Made by a program: the position numbers and the translations under genes. From Notamacropus eugenii (lineage: Eukaryota > Chordata > Mammalia > Diprotodontia > Macropodidae), in NCBI RefSeq assembly GCF_028372415.1, contig NC_092872.1, positions 279,561,206 to 279,625,205 on the forward strand: 64,000 nt of DNA, given 5' to 3'. Every line of letters begins with the position of its first letter. Position 1 is the stretch's first letter. The notes under the pieces were generated by a model, which was not told the DNA's origin, searched no databases, and saw only the letters and a program-made list of their open reading frames with translations. Shown here piece by piece: positions 1 through 11,770 of this stretch.

Positions 1-29
1 TGGAAAGGAGTATCAGAGGGAATGTTCTA

Positions 30-1190
30 GCAGTATGGAGACTGAGAAAGGCCTCTTGCAGAAGGTGAGGCTTGGGCTGCTTAAGCCAAAACTGGGGAAC
101 CCGAGAGGCAGAGGTGAGGAAGAAGAAAATTGCCGGCATGGGAGACAGTCCGTGAAGAGGTACAAAGTCAGGAGACAGATGTTATGTTTGAGAGACAGTC
201 AGGAGAAGGAGTCAAACCATCAGGTACATGGAAGGGAAAAAGAATAAGACAAGAAGGTAAAAAGAAGTCAGGTGCTGAAAGGCGTCAAGTGCCAAACAGA
301 GGCATTGATTGGATCTTGACCATAATGGGGAGTTCTGTGGTTTATTGGGGAGAAGGCGACATGGACAGACTTTCTGTAAGAAGGTCACTTGGCAGCTGAA
401 TGGACAGTGCCCTAGAGTGGGCAAAGGTTTGAGGGAGGGAGATCAGTCATAAGGTGAGAGTCTGGGGTGAAGGAGATGAGGATCTGCATCAGACTGGTAG
501 GAGCATCAGAGAAGGAGGGATGGAGAAGAGAGAAACAGTGAATCCCAAAATGACAGCCTTGACAACAGATTGGATGTAGGGGGTGGGCTTGAGAGAGGGG
601 TCCAGGATAATCCCAGCATTTGTGAGCTGGATGATGATGGCTGTGACCTTGACAGTAAGAGGGGAGTTCAGAAGGGGGCAATGTTTGGAGGTGGGGGAAG
701 GTAATTAGTTCTGATTGGTTCAGGTTGAGTTTTAGGTACCTTTGGGGAATTCAATTTGAAATGTCCAAAAGGCAGCAGCTAATGTGAGTCAGGACAGAGG
801 TTAGTTCTATGTATATAGATCTGAGAATCAACTGTATAGAGATGACCATTGAATTCATGGGAGATGATGATATCACCAAGGAAAATGGTACAGAGAAAAG
901 TAGGACAGAGTCTTGGGGGACACCCACAGCTAGGGGACATAGCCTCAATGCAGATCCAGCAAAGGAGTCTGAGATGGGGAGGTCAGGCAGGTGGAAGGAG
1001 GACTAGGAGAGAGCAAGGCATAAAATGAAAATAAATCTGATCTAAACAGAACAGAAGATCCAGAAAAAGGCAGTCGACAGCGTAAATGCTACAAGAGTTT
1101 GAGACTGAAAACTGAGAAAAGGGAATGATTGGGCAGTTAAGAGACCATCGGAGATAGCAGGTTCAGCTCAATGAGAATGGGACATTGAGT
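30..1190 (-). mobile_element. L2 LINE, ORF2 reverse-transcriptase to C-terminal region
   Basis: Minus-strand frames show L2 motifs in order: VGVPQ.S near 945, a degraded LGDL segment, CLLDIS near 755, and an LPV/HIQS-like stretch around 560-640. Many stops and frameshifts are present, and no 3' end is attached. Confidence 0.8.
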
Positions 1191-1320
1191 TAGCCAGGTC
1201 TGGATTCCAATTCTGCCTCTGAAAGTGCTGGGGTGTGACCTCAGTAGGCCACTTGGCTCTATGGGTGTCTTTATTTGTAGGTGGCCTTAGTCATCCCTTC
1301 CACCTAGAATGTAGGCAGCT
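1185..1320 (+). repeat. MIR-type CORE-SINE
   Basis: tRNA-related and core segments are recognisable (aggtctggattccaattctg, then gtgtgacctcag). Confidence 0.65.
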
Positions 1321-1324
1321 AGGA

Positions 1325-1880
1325 ATAATAGTTCTGTTGGCAAGACTGGAATTCGTGGCTTATTCTGTCTCATGAGCTAAAGAAGGGATGATTCTCCAAG
1401 AGCTGGGAGGCCAGGAGGAGCTAGAAAGTGAATTTTCTCTAAGGCACAAGGGAGATGCCAGAGAGGAAGCAGAGGGTTCAGGTGACCAAGGCCACCAGGG
1501 CCAAGGCTTCAGCAGTTCCAGAGCAGGGACACACAGAGCTGACAAGAGAGTCTGGATGGAGATCTGGCTGAGAGAGAGAGAGAGAAGTAAAGGGAGGATG
1601 GAGGATACAGCTGGCAACTTCTTCATTGACCACTGCGTTCAGCCAAGTTAGCTGAGACTGGAGCCGTGTCTGCTTGGTGGTGACTAATAATCCAGACAGA
1701 TAATATAGGAACTCTTCCTCTTCTGCCCCTCCCTTTCTGCCCGAGAGGCAAATGGTTAATTCAAAGTTTGTAAGTTCTACAAATTGTTCATAATTCCTGA
1801 TGTAACTGGCATTTTAATGCCAGCTTACTCTAGCTCAAATCTGTGTGTTTCATAATCTGTGAAAAGGGAGCTGCAAAAGA
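1325..1880. other. No gene or clear repeat
   Basis: Purine-rich sequence with a short (AG)n at 1567-1584. The overlapping open frames on both strands lack coding character. Confidence 0.5.
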
Positions 1881-1884
1881 GAGG

Positions 1885-2200
1885 AACAGTTGGTCAACAT
1901 TTATTGAGCACTATGTGCCAGGTATGATGCTAAATGCTGTGGATACAAAGACATTTGAAACAGTATCTGCCTTGAGAAGCCTACAAGCTGACAATAGGCA
2001 AGCCCTCATGTATGATCAAGCTACATAGATGAAGAGGTTAAGGGAAGGGTTTCCTGTAGAAGGTGAGGTTTTCGATGGGGCTTGAAGAAATTGAGGGAAG
2101 CCATTAATTATGAAGAAGGGACTCTTCCTATCACAAAGATCAGCCTGTGAGAATGCGTGGAGTCAAGAGATGGAGAGACAGGTAAAAGTGAACCATCAAT
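1885..2200 (-). mobile_element. L2 3' end
   Basis: It starts catttattgagcactatg and continues through the L2 3' UTR to the aaggtttcctgtagaaggt block. Confidence 0.8.
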
Positions 2201-2372
2201 AAGTCTTAATAGTGACTGGGGAATTGATAATGATATGAGTGGTTATTGTGCTGGTTTTAAAATTTAATGAATATCCCAAAGTGGGTAAATCAAGGTCTTG
2301 CCCTTAGGTAGAAGCCTCATGACCACTTGAAAGGAGGTTCAGCTACTAGGTCTTCTTTTTCATTGCTTCCTT

Positions 2373-2396
2373 CCCCCCCCCCGCCCCCCCCCCCCC
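2373..2396. repeat. Poly-C tract
   Basis: 24 bases of C, interrupted by a single G. Confidence 0.95.
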
Positions 2397-2399
2397 ATT

Positions 2400-2650
2400 C
2401 AGGCTCAGAACCATCTCAAGCTGTAGGAGCAGAGTTGAGAGTGGTAACCAGAGGGTAACTCAGTCCTGGCAAGAGGAGAGGAGAAAGGTCAGAAACACTC
2501 ACCTTCCAAGGATGGGAACCAGAGGGGAAGGTCTCATCCTCAACCAAACAAAGCTCTAAACCCTCCCAGATAAAGGCTAATTGGAAAATGAATGGGTGAA
2601 ATAGAGGGTGTCTGAGGCTTCTTCCAGCTCTAAGTCTATGATCCGTTCTC
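2400..2650 (+). repeat. CORE-SINE 3' end, degraded
   Basis: It ends in the typical cttccagctctaagtctatgatc motif at 2620-2643. The 5' part is too diverged to place. Confidence 0.4.
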
Positions 2651-2754
2651 TGCAGTGTTTGCGGGACCTGCCAACACAAGGGATGTCTACACCCCTACAC
2701 AGGTGGGTGGGCCTGTTAATATGTAATTACATTAAATGTGGAGAGAAAATGTTA

Positions 2755-2965
2755 TATAATAAAAATAACTAGCATTTGTTAGTGCTTTGAGGTTTGCAGA
2801 GAACTTTTTATATGTTGTTTCCCTTGAGAGTCACAAAAACACTGGAAGATTGGTACCATGGGCATTACTGCCCCCATTTTATTGATGAAAAAACCCAGTC
2901 TTAAAGACTAAGCAACTTGTCTTAAGCGTCGGATGTGGGATTCAAACAAAGGTCAGGTAGATGGA
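2755..2965 (-). repeat. CORE-SINE with (AAT)-type tail
   Basis: Reads aataaaaataactagcattt, then tgctttgaggtttgcagag, then the antisense core. Typical of marsupial MIR-like SINEs. Confidence 0.8.
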
Positions 2966-3280
2966 TTATTTGATTGATATATCATCTCATAGTTGATGAT
3001 AAGGGGTGGGTCATGAGAGAAGGTAATGATGGGAGATGTCTAGGTATATTTGCAGAAGGTGCCTTCTAACACCTGATATTTTATACTGAGCTAGTTGAGC
3101 AAGTTTGGAATATAACCTTGTAGTAGTCCCTTGGTGGGTCACATAAATGCTTCTACATTCTTAAGGTCCACGACCACAACGATCAGGGAGGACTGACAGA
3201 CATCTCTCAGGTTTCAGTTCTTCATGTCGGAAGATGTAGACTTATGCATACACAACGCTCCATGTTCCATCTCCAAGTAC
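2966..3280. other. No recognisable feature
   Basis: No coding or repeat signature was recognised. Confidence 0.5.
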
Positions 3281-3281
3281 G

Positions 3282-3670
3282 GTCTATCTCACATGCCTGG
3301 AATGCTCTCCCATTTCACCTCACCTATTCCTTATGAAATCTATGGTCTCCTTCAAGAATCAGTTTAAGGATCAACTTCTATAGAAGGCCTTTCCCAGTAC
3401 CTCTTCCTACCTCTACCCCACATTCCTATCTGTGGCTACTTTCTTCCTCTCTAAGGTTGCTGTGCAAGGTTCCATGTATTTTGTGTCTCTGTGTGTGTGT
3501 GTGTATGTATATATACATAATAAATAAATATCTATCTACCTATACATACATACATACATATCCACACACATATGTAGACATGGCCCTCTCCATTAGAAGG
3601 TAAACTCATTGGTGATAGAGACCTTTTTCATTTTTGCTTTTTCTTTGTATGTCTTTGATGGACTGGCATA
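3282..3670 (+). mobile_element. L2 C-terminal/3' UTR fragment with embedded microsatellite
   Basis: It contains catgcctggaatgctctccc and gaaggcctttcccagtacc. It resumes with ccattagaaggtaaactc after a (TG)n(TA)n(CATA)n tract at 3488-3565. Confidence 0.75.
3488..3565. repeat. Compound TG/TA/CATA microsatellite
   Basis: Runs of tgtgtg, tatata and cata repeat units expanded inside an L2 3' UTR. Confidence 0.9.
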
Positions 3671-3894
3671 TGGGGGCAAGCCCTTAGAGCATGTGTAGAT
3701 ATTCCTTGCCTGGCTCCAATTCAAGCAACCACATGGAAACTTGAGGGGAGCTGGTTTCTGGACATGCGTGACTGAGAGGGATTGCACTGTGTGATGATGA
3801 ACTCTTATAATTGGCTACAGAACCAGAAGAACTGATGATTCAGGGGTTGCTGAGCTGGAACCTTGTACAAAAGGGACAACCCAACCCATCGGTT

Positions 3895-4018
3895 TGTCTT
3901 TCTGTCTCTATGTCTCTATCTCCCTCTCTCTGTCTGTCTGTATCTGTCTCTGTCGGTCTCTGTCTCTCCTCCCCTCTCCTCTCCTCCCCTCTCCTCCCCT
4001 CTCCCCTCCTATCTCTCT
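3895..4018. repeat. Polypyrimidine low-complexity tract
   Basis: Imperfect TCTG/TCTC then TCCCC units. They create spurious Ser/Leu-rich frames. Confidence 0.9.
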
Positions 4019-4461
4019 TGGTTTTGAAGCTGGAGACCTGTTTTAAGTTGTTTTTCAAAGAACTATGTGGAAGAAAGGTGGCTGTCCTAACTTCTGCCAG
4101 AGCCATGGCACCTATGAGCATATGGTTGCTTTTGTCCTCTTGTATTTGTTTGGTTTTTTAAATCTTAGGCAAATGAGTAGTGTGATATGGAAGTGTTCAA
4201 ATGACCTTGTGAGTTCAGAAGACCCTGGGATCCCATTAGAGATACTATTGGTATTTGGACCTGAATGGTCACAGTGCCCACAGTAGCCAGTGGCAGTGCC
4301 AATGTTGAGAGCAGAGGGGGACAGTGAGAACAAACAAATACAGAACAGTGGTCTCCTGAGGAAAGATAACTTTAGGGGGCATGACCTCTTACGGTAGAGA
4401 GAAGTACTAACTATGGACTTTAGAGAAATGTGGACTTTTGAGTCTAGCAAAGACCTGGGAT
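4019..4461. other. No recognisable feature
   Basis: The open frames here lack coding support. Confidence 0.45.
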
Positions 4462-4578
4462 AGAGCATTCTAAGCTCACATTGGTCTGATCAGCCACAGT
4501 CGGACACATGGTAACTTGACTCTAGCATAGTGATGCCATTTTGGTCCTCTTCAAGAACAAAGGACAACAACCAGTCAA
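4462..4578 (+). mobile_element. RTE-like LINE 3' end, 5'-truncated
   Basis: It has the same terminal sequence as the longer copies at 11680-11770 and 55890-55990: ggtctgatcagccacag, then ttttggtcctcttc and ggacaacaacc. Confidence 0.8.
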
Positions 4579-4894
4579 CATTTACAGGGAACTTCATGAG
4601 GACTCTATAAAGGCAGAAAAGTAGTTCCAGTGGAGGAAGTATGGGTTATCCCTTTGCCACATTTGTTCTTTCCACGTGTGACATTGTACTATAATTTAGC
4701 ACTAGCTCTCTTCATGAATATCATATGGGGGATAGCATATGCCCGGCTTTGGGAGAAATGTTTTGTATCATCTCCTTACCACATATTCTTTCTTAGTAAA
4801 TATCTTTCCTAAAAGCCAATTAACCTGATTGTCTGATTGTTAATGAGGACCAATGGTGGGGGCTCAAGTGCAATAGTACTGGGAACACAGCCTG

Positions 4895-4990
4895 TCAATT
4901 AGCATTTATTAAGTGCCAATTTGTGGCAGGAATTGTGCTAAGTGCTAAGAATACAAAAAAAGGCAAAAGACAGAACCTAATGGTTATTCC
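4895..4990 (-). mobile_element. L2 3' end fragment
   Basis: Reads agcatttattaagtgccaat, then gtgctaagtgctaagaatac. Confidence 0.75.
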
Positions 4991-5299
4991 TAGACCCTGA
5001 GAAGCTAATGAGCATCTAGCCTTCCAATGCAAGTTCCCAATTGGGGAAGAGGGAGATAAGCCCCTAGAGGGGAACTCTCTTTGAATTCTCAGGGTTTGGC
5101 GCCCTGCAAATGTTTGACTTTTAGGAATATGCAGAGCTTTATGATGGCCCTTTGCATTTGTCCTGGAGGAAGGGACGCGGGATGGGTCCAAGAGTTTGTC
5201 ATTTTCACACACCCAAACAACTAAGGATAGAAATAATTGTCCAAGATTCAAGCACTTGGGATTTTTCTATCAAAATGAATCCTCGAAAACCATGTGTTG

Positions 5300-5645
5300 T
5301 CATTTTATCACGTTCCATCTGGGTACCATGTTTCGGAAGGATATTGACAAGCACCAGAACATCTAAGGGAGGACAATTAGGAGGAGAAGGGGCAGGGACC
5401 ATGTCATACAAGGACTGCTTGATGGAATGGGGAATAATCAGCTTGGAAAAGAGGAGACTCAGTGGGGGAACATGAGCACTCCCTTCAGGGATTTGAAAGT
5501 TTATCAAGCGGAAAAGGATTGGACCCCAGAGAACAGAGCCAGGAATGATGAATGGGGACTGTAAAAAGGCAGATTTGGGCTCAATGTCAGGAAAATGTTA
5601 GCAATTAGAGCTATCCTACAGAAGGAGGATTTGAGTTACTGGAAT
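5300..5645 (+). mobile_element. CR1/L3 LINE 3' region
   Basis: The frame reads SLEKRRLSGG near 5440 (CR1/L3 has SLEKRRLRGD), followed by the conserved caatgtcaggaaaatgtta and caattagagctatcc blocks. Confidence 0.8.
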
Positions 5646-5654
5646 GCACAGATG

Positions 5655-5704
5655 CCACTGAGCATTATTAAGCATTTTCTACATGCTCTATACTGTGCTG
5701 GGGA
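5655..5704 (-). mobile_element. L2 3' end fragment
   Basis: Reads gagcattattaagcattttc and ctgtgctgggg. Confidence 0.5.
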
Positions 5705-5950
5705 TCAGTCATTGTTCAGTCGTGTCTCACTCTTCGTGACCCCATTTGGAGCCTTCTTGGCAGAGATACTGAGAGGTTTGCCATTTCCTTCTGCAACTCA
5801 TTTTACAGTTGAGGAAACAGAGACCAACAGGGTTAAGTGACTTGCTCAGGGTCACACAGCTAGTAAGTATCTAAGGCCAGATTTGAATTCAGGAAAATGA
5901 GTCTTTCTGACTCCAGGTCTGGCACTCTATCCACTGAACCCCTAGATGTC
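5705..5950 (-). repeat. MAR1/WSINE-type SINE
   Basis: It starts with the antisense RTE-like tail (tgttcagtcgtgtctcac), then tttgccatttccttctgc, the core, and the tRNA-related head. Confidence 0.9.
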
Positions 5951-6340
5951 AGGATGTGTTGGGCGGGATTACCTGCTTAGTTAGATATGTGTCACATCGG
6001 ATGTCCTACAAGATCCCTCAAAACTCTAGAATTATCGATGATATTAATGAAGCAAATACTAGTTTCATATATGTTTATAGCCAAAGACAATATAGAACAA
6101 AATTAGAAATAGAACCTAGATGTAAACTGATACCTTTGTCATTAAAATACAATTGATGACCTTAACTATTAGCAGTGACTATTTGGTTCCCCTTTTTACT
6201 CCTAGGAAAAACTTGACTTTCTCTGTTCTTCCAAGTTCCCTTTGTCAAGGCTGCCAGACTTGGATAGTCCAAGCCCTTGATCCAGGCATGAATTCTTGCC
6301 TTTGTTATTTGGGCGTTCTTGTATATTCTGAATTAATTAA
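5951..6340. other. No recognisable feature
   Basis: AT-richer unique sequence without coding signature. Confidence 0.5.
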
Positions 6341-6344
6341 CTGG

Positions 6345-6480
6345 ACTTCAATCCATAAGCACCGATTTAATGCTTCCTATGTGCTAGGGACCAGGCTCAG
6401 GATATTGGAAAGAGTGCTGGGAGAGATCTGGATTCAAATCCTCCCTTTACCTTTCCTAGGTGCATGACCCTTGGAAAACC
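6345..6480. repeat. L2 tail fragment (-) abutting MIR fragment (+)
   Basis: 6345-6405 resembles antisense L2 (ttaatgcttcctatgtgcta). 6405-6480 resembles MIR (gagatctggattcaaatcct). Confidence 0.55.
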
Positions 6481-7240
6481 ATCCTTAAAGCTCCAGGTAG
6501 TGAGGAGACTGATGTTTGAGGTGTTGTCCTCCTAGGGCTGTTGCAAAGGAAGCCCTTGGTCACGCTTAAAAAGCCACTGAACTTTTTAAGCATCTCCAAG
6601 ATCTAAAAATCTCTAAGATCTCTAAGCATTGAGTCCCTCTCCTGGAAGAGCTAACTTGATTCTAACTCTTTTCCCCCTATTCCTTCTGGTCTTAGCTCTT
6701 TCTTCTTCTAGATTAGAAACAGAGAAGATGGAAAAAAAGATAATCCCATGGCTCCCTTCTTGTTAATTTATGAAAAGCTTATTTCCAAACCTGTAATGAT
6801 TTCCTTTCAGTCAGGAAAAAGTGACCTTAGCCACTAAGCTACTCATGACTCAAATGCCTCCTTTCTCCTTTATCAATATGGCAGCCTGTAACTGCTCCAT
6901 GGCTAAGGCCCAGGATTACCCAAGAAATGTTGGGACTGCCCACCTGGCTCCCCACCCTCCTGCTCTGTGCCTGGGGCTCACCTTTTTTCCCAATCATTTA
7001 TGTCATTTCTGAACTCATAGATGGTTAAAATGACTTAACTTTTAGGCCCACACCTCTAGGTTTTGGCCCCTCACCTCTCACAAATCATAGAGTAAAATCC
7101 CAAGGCATCTTGAGTTGAAGTTCAATTGCAAATAAGATCCCTGTTATTTTCAAAATGTCCTATTCCCATTCCAAGGAAGCCAGTGGTACTGAGGCCTCAG
7201 AGTTGGCAATGGGCCATACACTTCATGTGGGGAATGTCTA
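6481..7240. other. No recognisable feature
   Basis: No repeat or exon could be assigned. Confidence 0.45.
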
Positions 7241-7242
7241 GG

Positions 7243-7400
7243 GCATTGAGGAAAGAGCCATGAGGCTGCAGTTAGCTGATTTCAGCTCCTTCACTTAGTA
7301 GCTGTGTGACTTTGGGTAGGTAACTACCTTGCTATGGGTCTCAGTTTCCCCAGCTATAAAATGAGGTGTTTGGACTATGTCTAAATTCCCTGATACTAGG
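7243..7400 (+). repeat. MIR-type CORE-SINE
   Basis: tagctgtgtgactttgggta and cagtttccccagctataaaa are the core motifs. Confidence 0.8.
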
Positions 7401-7594
7401 AACTCTAATGTTCATCCCAACTCTCAATTTAGCATTCTGCTATTAAGTTCAATGAGCTTTACCTCCCCCCTCATTTTTTCTAATTCTGAATGATAAATCA
7501 ACGCTGCCACTGCTACTGGGAAGGGTGTGTGGCACCTACAGATTCACTCACTGTCCCTGTAACTTTCTGGACCAAAGAACCTCTCCTTGGCTAC

Positions 7595-7672
7595 CCCTCT
7601 CCTCACTCTTCAGGGACAGAGACTGTCTCCATTTTGTATTTATACCCCAAGGGATTGGCACCTGGTAAGTGT
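7595..7672 (+). mobile_element. L2 3' end fragment
   Basis: Reads agggacagagactgtctcca, then a ttggcacctggtaagtg end. Confidence 0.55.
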
Positions 7673-7677
7673 CAGGA

Positions 7678-7912
7678 GGAGCAGTGGGTAGAACATTGGG
7701 CCTGAAGTCAGAAAGACCTGAGTTCAAATTTGGCCTCAAATACTTACAACTTGTGGGATCTTGGACAAGTCACTTCACCTTGTTTGCCTCATTTTCCTCA
7801 TCTGTCAAGTGAACTGGAGAAAGAAATGGCAGACCACTCCAGTATCTTTGCCAAGAAAACCCCAAAGGGCATCACAAAGAGACCAACATGATTGAACAGC
7901 AACAAAATTGCT
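7678..7912 (+). repeat. MAR1/WSINE-type SINE, complete
   Basis: tRNA-like head, core (acttgtgggatcttggacaa), then the RTE-like tail ccactccagtatctttgcc ending gaacagcaacaaaa. Confidence 0.92.
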
Positions 7913-7914
7913 TA

Positions 7915-8940
7915 ATCCTGTCTCAAGTCTCAGCTGTAAAATTAATCTTCCTACAGCCATGTTAACCCCTCCTATCCAATGCCCCCCAGTGACTTCCTAT
8001 CACCTCTAGGATCAAATATCAAACCCCTGGTTGTCACTCCAAAACCCTTCACAACTTGGCTCCCTCTTAAGCGCCTCCTTTCTCCCCCTTCTCACTCTCT
8101 TCCAGTCTAGGACAGTGACCTCCCAAACAAGACCCTCCACCTCCAGACTCAGGCATTTCTTGGGTGGAGGGTGGGGGCATCTCCCAGGTTTGGGCTTCTC
8201 TCCCTCCCCATCTTAGCCTTTGTAATGCCAATGTGATACCCACAGCAGCTGTTATGGATATACATGCATATTTCCAGGATAAATTCACAAAATATAAGCT
8301 TTCTTCCTCAAAGACCAAACCAAAATATTTATTCAGATATCAGAAAGCCAATTCCACCATGGTAACAAAGAAGTTCCTATATATCGCTAATATGCATGAC
8401 CATCCCCAAGCCTTTTCCTCTGTCAAGCCTCCCCATGAATAAGCTCCCTTGACAAAATTCCTCCCTCTTTCACTCAAGCTAGCTGCTCTGCCTCAGCTCT
8501 GCCTCACACTCTCTCTTCCTGCTCCACCCATTTAGCAAAATCCTCCCACCATTGGCTCCACATGACTCAGGCTGTGGGCTGGCCCAAAACTCATAGCAGG
8601 TCACATGGGCCTATTAAGGGGCAGGGAAGATCTTCAAATTCCCTTACCCTTGCATCCTCTAGCCCTCCCTCCCTATCTCTGCCTCCTGCCTTCACCACTT
8701 CCTTGAAGTCCCCGCTAAAATCCCACCTTCTGCACGAAGCCTTTCCCAGTCCCTGTTCATCGAGAGCCTTCCCTCTCTTGATCATTTCTCATCTGTCCTG
8801 TGTCTAAGTGGTTTGTACCATCCTTTGTACATTGTCTCCCTCATGAGACTGTGGGCTCCTTGAGGGCAGGGCTGTCCTCGGCGCAGGACCTAGAGTGAAA
8901 GAGGCTCTTAAAAAATGCCCATTGATTGATTGATCCGACT
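7915..8940 (+). mobile_element. L2 3' half, split by a 450 bp insert
   Basis: L2 C-terminal coding sequence (ggatcaaatatcaaacccct) runs to 8213 and resumes at 8664 with gcctcctgccttcacc. It ends in gactgtgggctccttgagg and an attgattgattga tail at 8920-8934. Confidence 0.85.
8214..8663 (-). mobile_element. Unclassified 450 bp insertion, possibly LTR-derived
   Basis: It interrupts the L2 with a near-perfect 14 bp duplication: ctccctccccatct at 8200-8213 and ctccctccctatct at 8666-8679. The minus strand carries an AATAAA at 8333-8328. Its family could not be named. A 14 bp duplication is longer than usual for LTR elements, so it may be another kind of retroposon. Confidence 0.5.
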
Positions 8941-9720
8941 GTTCCTTTATTCACTCACTAACTGTTATGATTGCAACTCACGTAAAACAATATTGTTCTG
9001 TCCTTAAGATGTCTGTCCTCAGGCATGCAGATTATTTTACTCTTTCAGTTCATTTAGGACAGGATGGACAGGAATACACTAAAGTCTTGGGAGCTTCTCC
9101 ATCATCCCCAGGAAGGCTGAGAAGCAGCTTCTGACTCTGGCCAGTGAGCAGGGAAAGGAATGCATCAGAAAGAGAAGTGGGCTTTCCTGGAGCCGCTAGA
9201 AAGCAAAGGTCATCAGTGAATGAAAACAGCCTTTCCCCTGCTGAGTGTGAAAAGCATCCTTTCCTCTTAGAATCTGTGTGCTGACTACACTTGTGAGGAT
9301 GGGAAAACTGTCCTATTGGGCTGGGCTGGGGCTGGCCATGACTCATCCCCTTGGTGAATAAGGCAGTGGGTGGGGTTGGCAGCTGGTGTAAGATAGGTGT
9401 GAAGTGTGGAATTGGACTCAACTGTGCCAGACTTTGCCAACTCTGCAAAGGGGTAAAGAAATGGGAGTGCCAAGCAGCCCCCAGGCACTGATCTCAGTGG
9501 CAGGGGTGGAGGGTGAAGGGTAGTGGAACTCTCAGTGCCAGTGTGAGTGGTACCAGGCTAGATCCTCTCCTGGCATAGTCAGATGACTATCCAGGTGACC
9601 CAGGTCAGAAGTTGTTTACATGGGACAGGGACTCAAGCTCCAGGATACCATAGAGGCTATATGGCGCATGACCAAGTTAGATATATAAGGAAACATTTTT
9701 CATGTTATGTGACCGATGCC
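8941..9720. other. No recognisable feature
   Basis: The longest frame (132 aa, minus) has no family resemblance. Confidence 0.45.
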
Positions 9721-9724
9721 ATAG

Positions 9725-10209
9725 ACTATGGGACTGATCTTGCCATCATCCATAAACACTTCACCTTCATGTTTAAGAATTCCCAAGTCCCTTTATCTGA
9801 CCACAGTCTATTGGCTTTCCATCTGACCTCCCTCATCAAACTCTGCTCTGCATTCACATCCTGACCTTCCAGTCCCAACCCCTCAATCTCTCCCAGGCCT
9901 TCTCCCCAGTGCCAGTTCCTTCCTCTTCTCCCCATCTTGACCCCTTGGTGAACTATTTCAACTCTACACCCTCCTCTTCCCTCAGCTCCTTTAACATTTT
10001 GCTGATTATGCCTTGCTAAGTTTCAGGCTTGCATCACTCCCACCATTTGACACCTTCACTGCTTACACATGTGTGCTACTGAACAAAGGTGGAGAAAATT
10101 GCACAGCTGTTCTGATTGGGTCATCTACAAATTTATGTTACATTCCAACTGGGCGCTCACTGCTGGTCAGCAATCCTACCACACCTCCTTTATCACCTCC
10201 CTCTTCCAG
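9725..10209 (+). mobile_element. L2 endonuclease end and EN-RT spacer (left part)
   Basis: The SDHSLL endonuclease motif is at 9799-9816. It is followed by the L2 spacer coding region, with a W.K.HS.SD then Y.SLI-like stretch at 10090-10200. It continues at 11789 after an inserted RTE-like LINE. Confidence 0.8.
10192..10209. repeat. Target-site duplication, left copy
   Basis: atcacctccctcttccag matches atcacttccctcttccac at 11771-11788 at 16 of 18 positions and flanks the RTE-like insertion. Confidence 0.85.
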
Positions 10210-11770
10210 GGTGTAGGGTGTATTCAGGGAGGACTGGTACCTCTGGTGTAATGGTTGCTGAACCCTTTTCAGGACTCTTTCCACCTTTGGTGTCTACCTG
10301 TTCCACCCAATTGTCACCTGTGGCTCCAAGAAGCTGTAGCGTGCACAGCAACCACACCCCAGTAAACTGTTTTGGCAGAAGGGCCAAATCAGGTCGAGGG
10401 TAGCCAAAGGATCTCAAATTCATTGATGAGTTAGAGGGGTGTCTACACCAAGCATATGAAGACTTCCCCTGGTGGAATGGGTAGATGAGAACAATTTGTT
10501 CCAACAGCCATGAAGGCAGCTGAAGCAGACGATGTGGAGTGCTTAGAGCTTGATTAGACATCAAAAACACCAAGGTCATTCACTGAATCCTGAACCATCT
10601 CCAATCATCTTGACTCTGTCCTGCCACTGGACTGTGATGACTCTGGAGAAGAGAGTGAGACCGATGACTTCATGCAACTCTGCATCATTTAAATCCAATT
10701 TATGCATGAATCAAAAGACATTACCTATACCATTTTACTACTATACCTATCTCAACGTCCTGTGGTGACAGGCAAGTGATGAAGCAGCAAGTGCAGATAC
10801 GCTAGAAGCTGTAGTCACAACACTGCACGTAGGCGGCCTAGGCCAGAGGGTCCTTTCTCACTAGAAGCAACATTGGAATTTGGCAGCCCCCTGGGAGTCT
10901 GAGTAGCCTTTTAAGGATCATGCTGCTCACCTCCTGGTATGAGGAGGGAATAGAAAAGGTACCCTAAAAATTGTCTGCTTACTCAACCCTGGCCTGATTA
11001 CCACAGCAGGTGGGGAATCCCACTATGCAGTTGAAACACACAAAAAATGTACAAAATAAACAACTTTTTGTGGAAAAATTTTATGGGAAAGAAGAGGTAC
11101 TAGAGTGACTATCAAACTGGAGGTCTACAGAGCCATTGTGCTGACCTCATTGTTGTATGCCTGGGAAACATGGACAGTCTACCAGCATCATGCTGGGAAA
11201 CTGAATCACTTCCATTTGAACTCTCTTAGGAAGATTATGAAGATCACCTGGCAAAAAGTACCAGACGCTGAAGTCCTTACTTGAACTAAACTGCCAAACA
11301 TCCATACTTTGCTTCAGAGAGCACAACTCCAATGGGCTGGCCATGTTGTTCAAATGCAAAACATACACTTGCTAAAAAGACTATTTTATAGAGAACTCAC
11401 ATGGTGCAGGCGATCACATGGTGGTCAGAAAAAGCAATACAAGGATACTCTCAAGGTCTCTCACATGAACTTTGGATGTGACTACATGACATGGGAGATA
11501 CTGGCACAGGACTGCTCAGTGTGGCGTGCCCACATCAAAAGGGTGCTGTTCTCTATGAGCAAAACAGAATTGAAACAGCTCAAAAGAAACGTAGGATGCG
11601 CAGGTTTAGAGTATCCACCCCAGATAGTCACATGGACTATCTGTGCCCAATCTGTGGTAGAGCATGCTGAGCTCATATTCTTCTGATCAGCCACAGTTGG
11701 ACACACTGAAATTTCACTTTATCATGGTGATGTCATTTTGGTCCTTTTCGAGAATGAAGGACAACAACCA
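10210..11770 (+). mobile_element. RTE-like LINE with both ends but an internal deletion
   Basis: 10210 to about 11066 looks like the 5' UTR and the first codons of the polyprotein (tgtacaaaataaacaacttt at 11049-11068). At about 11085 the sequence jumps to the C-terminal RT region: VYRAIVLTSLLYAWETWTVY at 11124-11183, then LQWAGHVVQM at 11325-11354 and a GGQKKQYKDTLK block at 11430. The endonuclease and most of the RT are missing. It ends in ttttggtcctttt and gaaggacaacaacc. Stops and frameshifts are present. The clade name RTE is from recall. Confidence 0.75.

Noticed and set aside
3811-4161. 116 aa frame with Ser/Leu repeats
   Set aside because: Runs through the polypyrimidine tract at 3895-4018.
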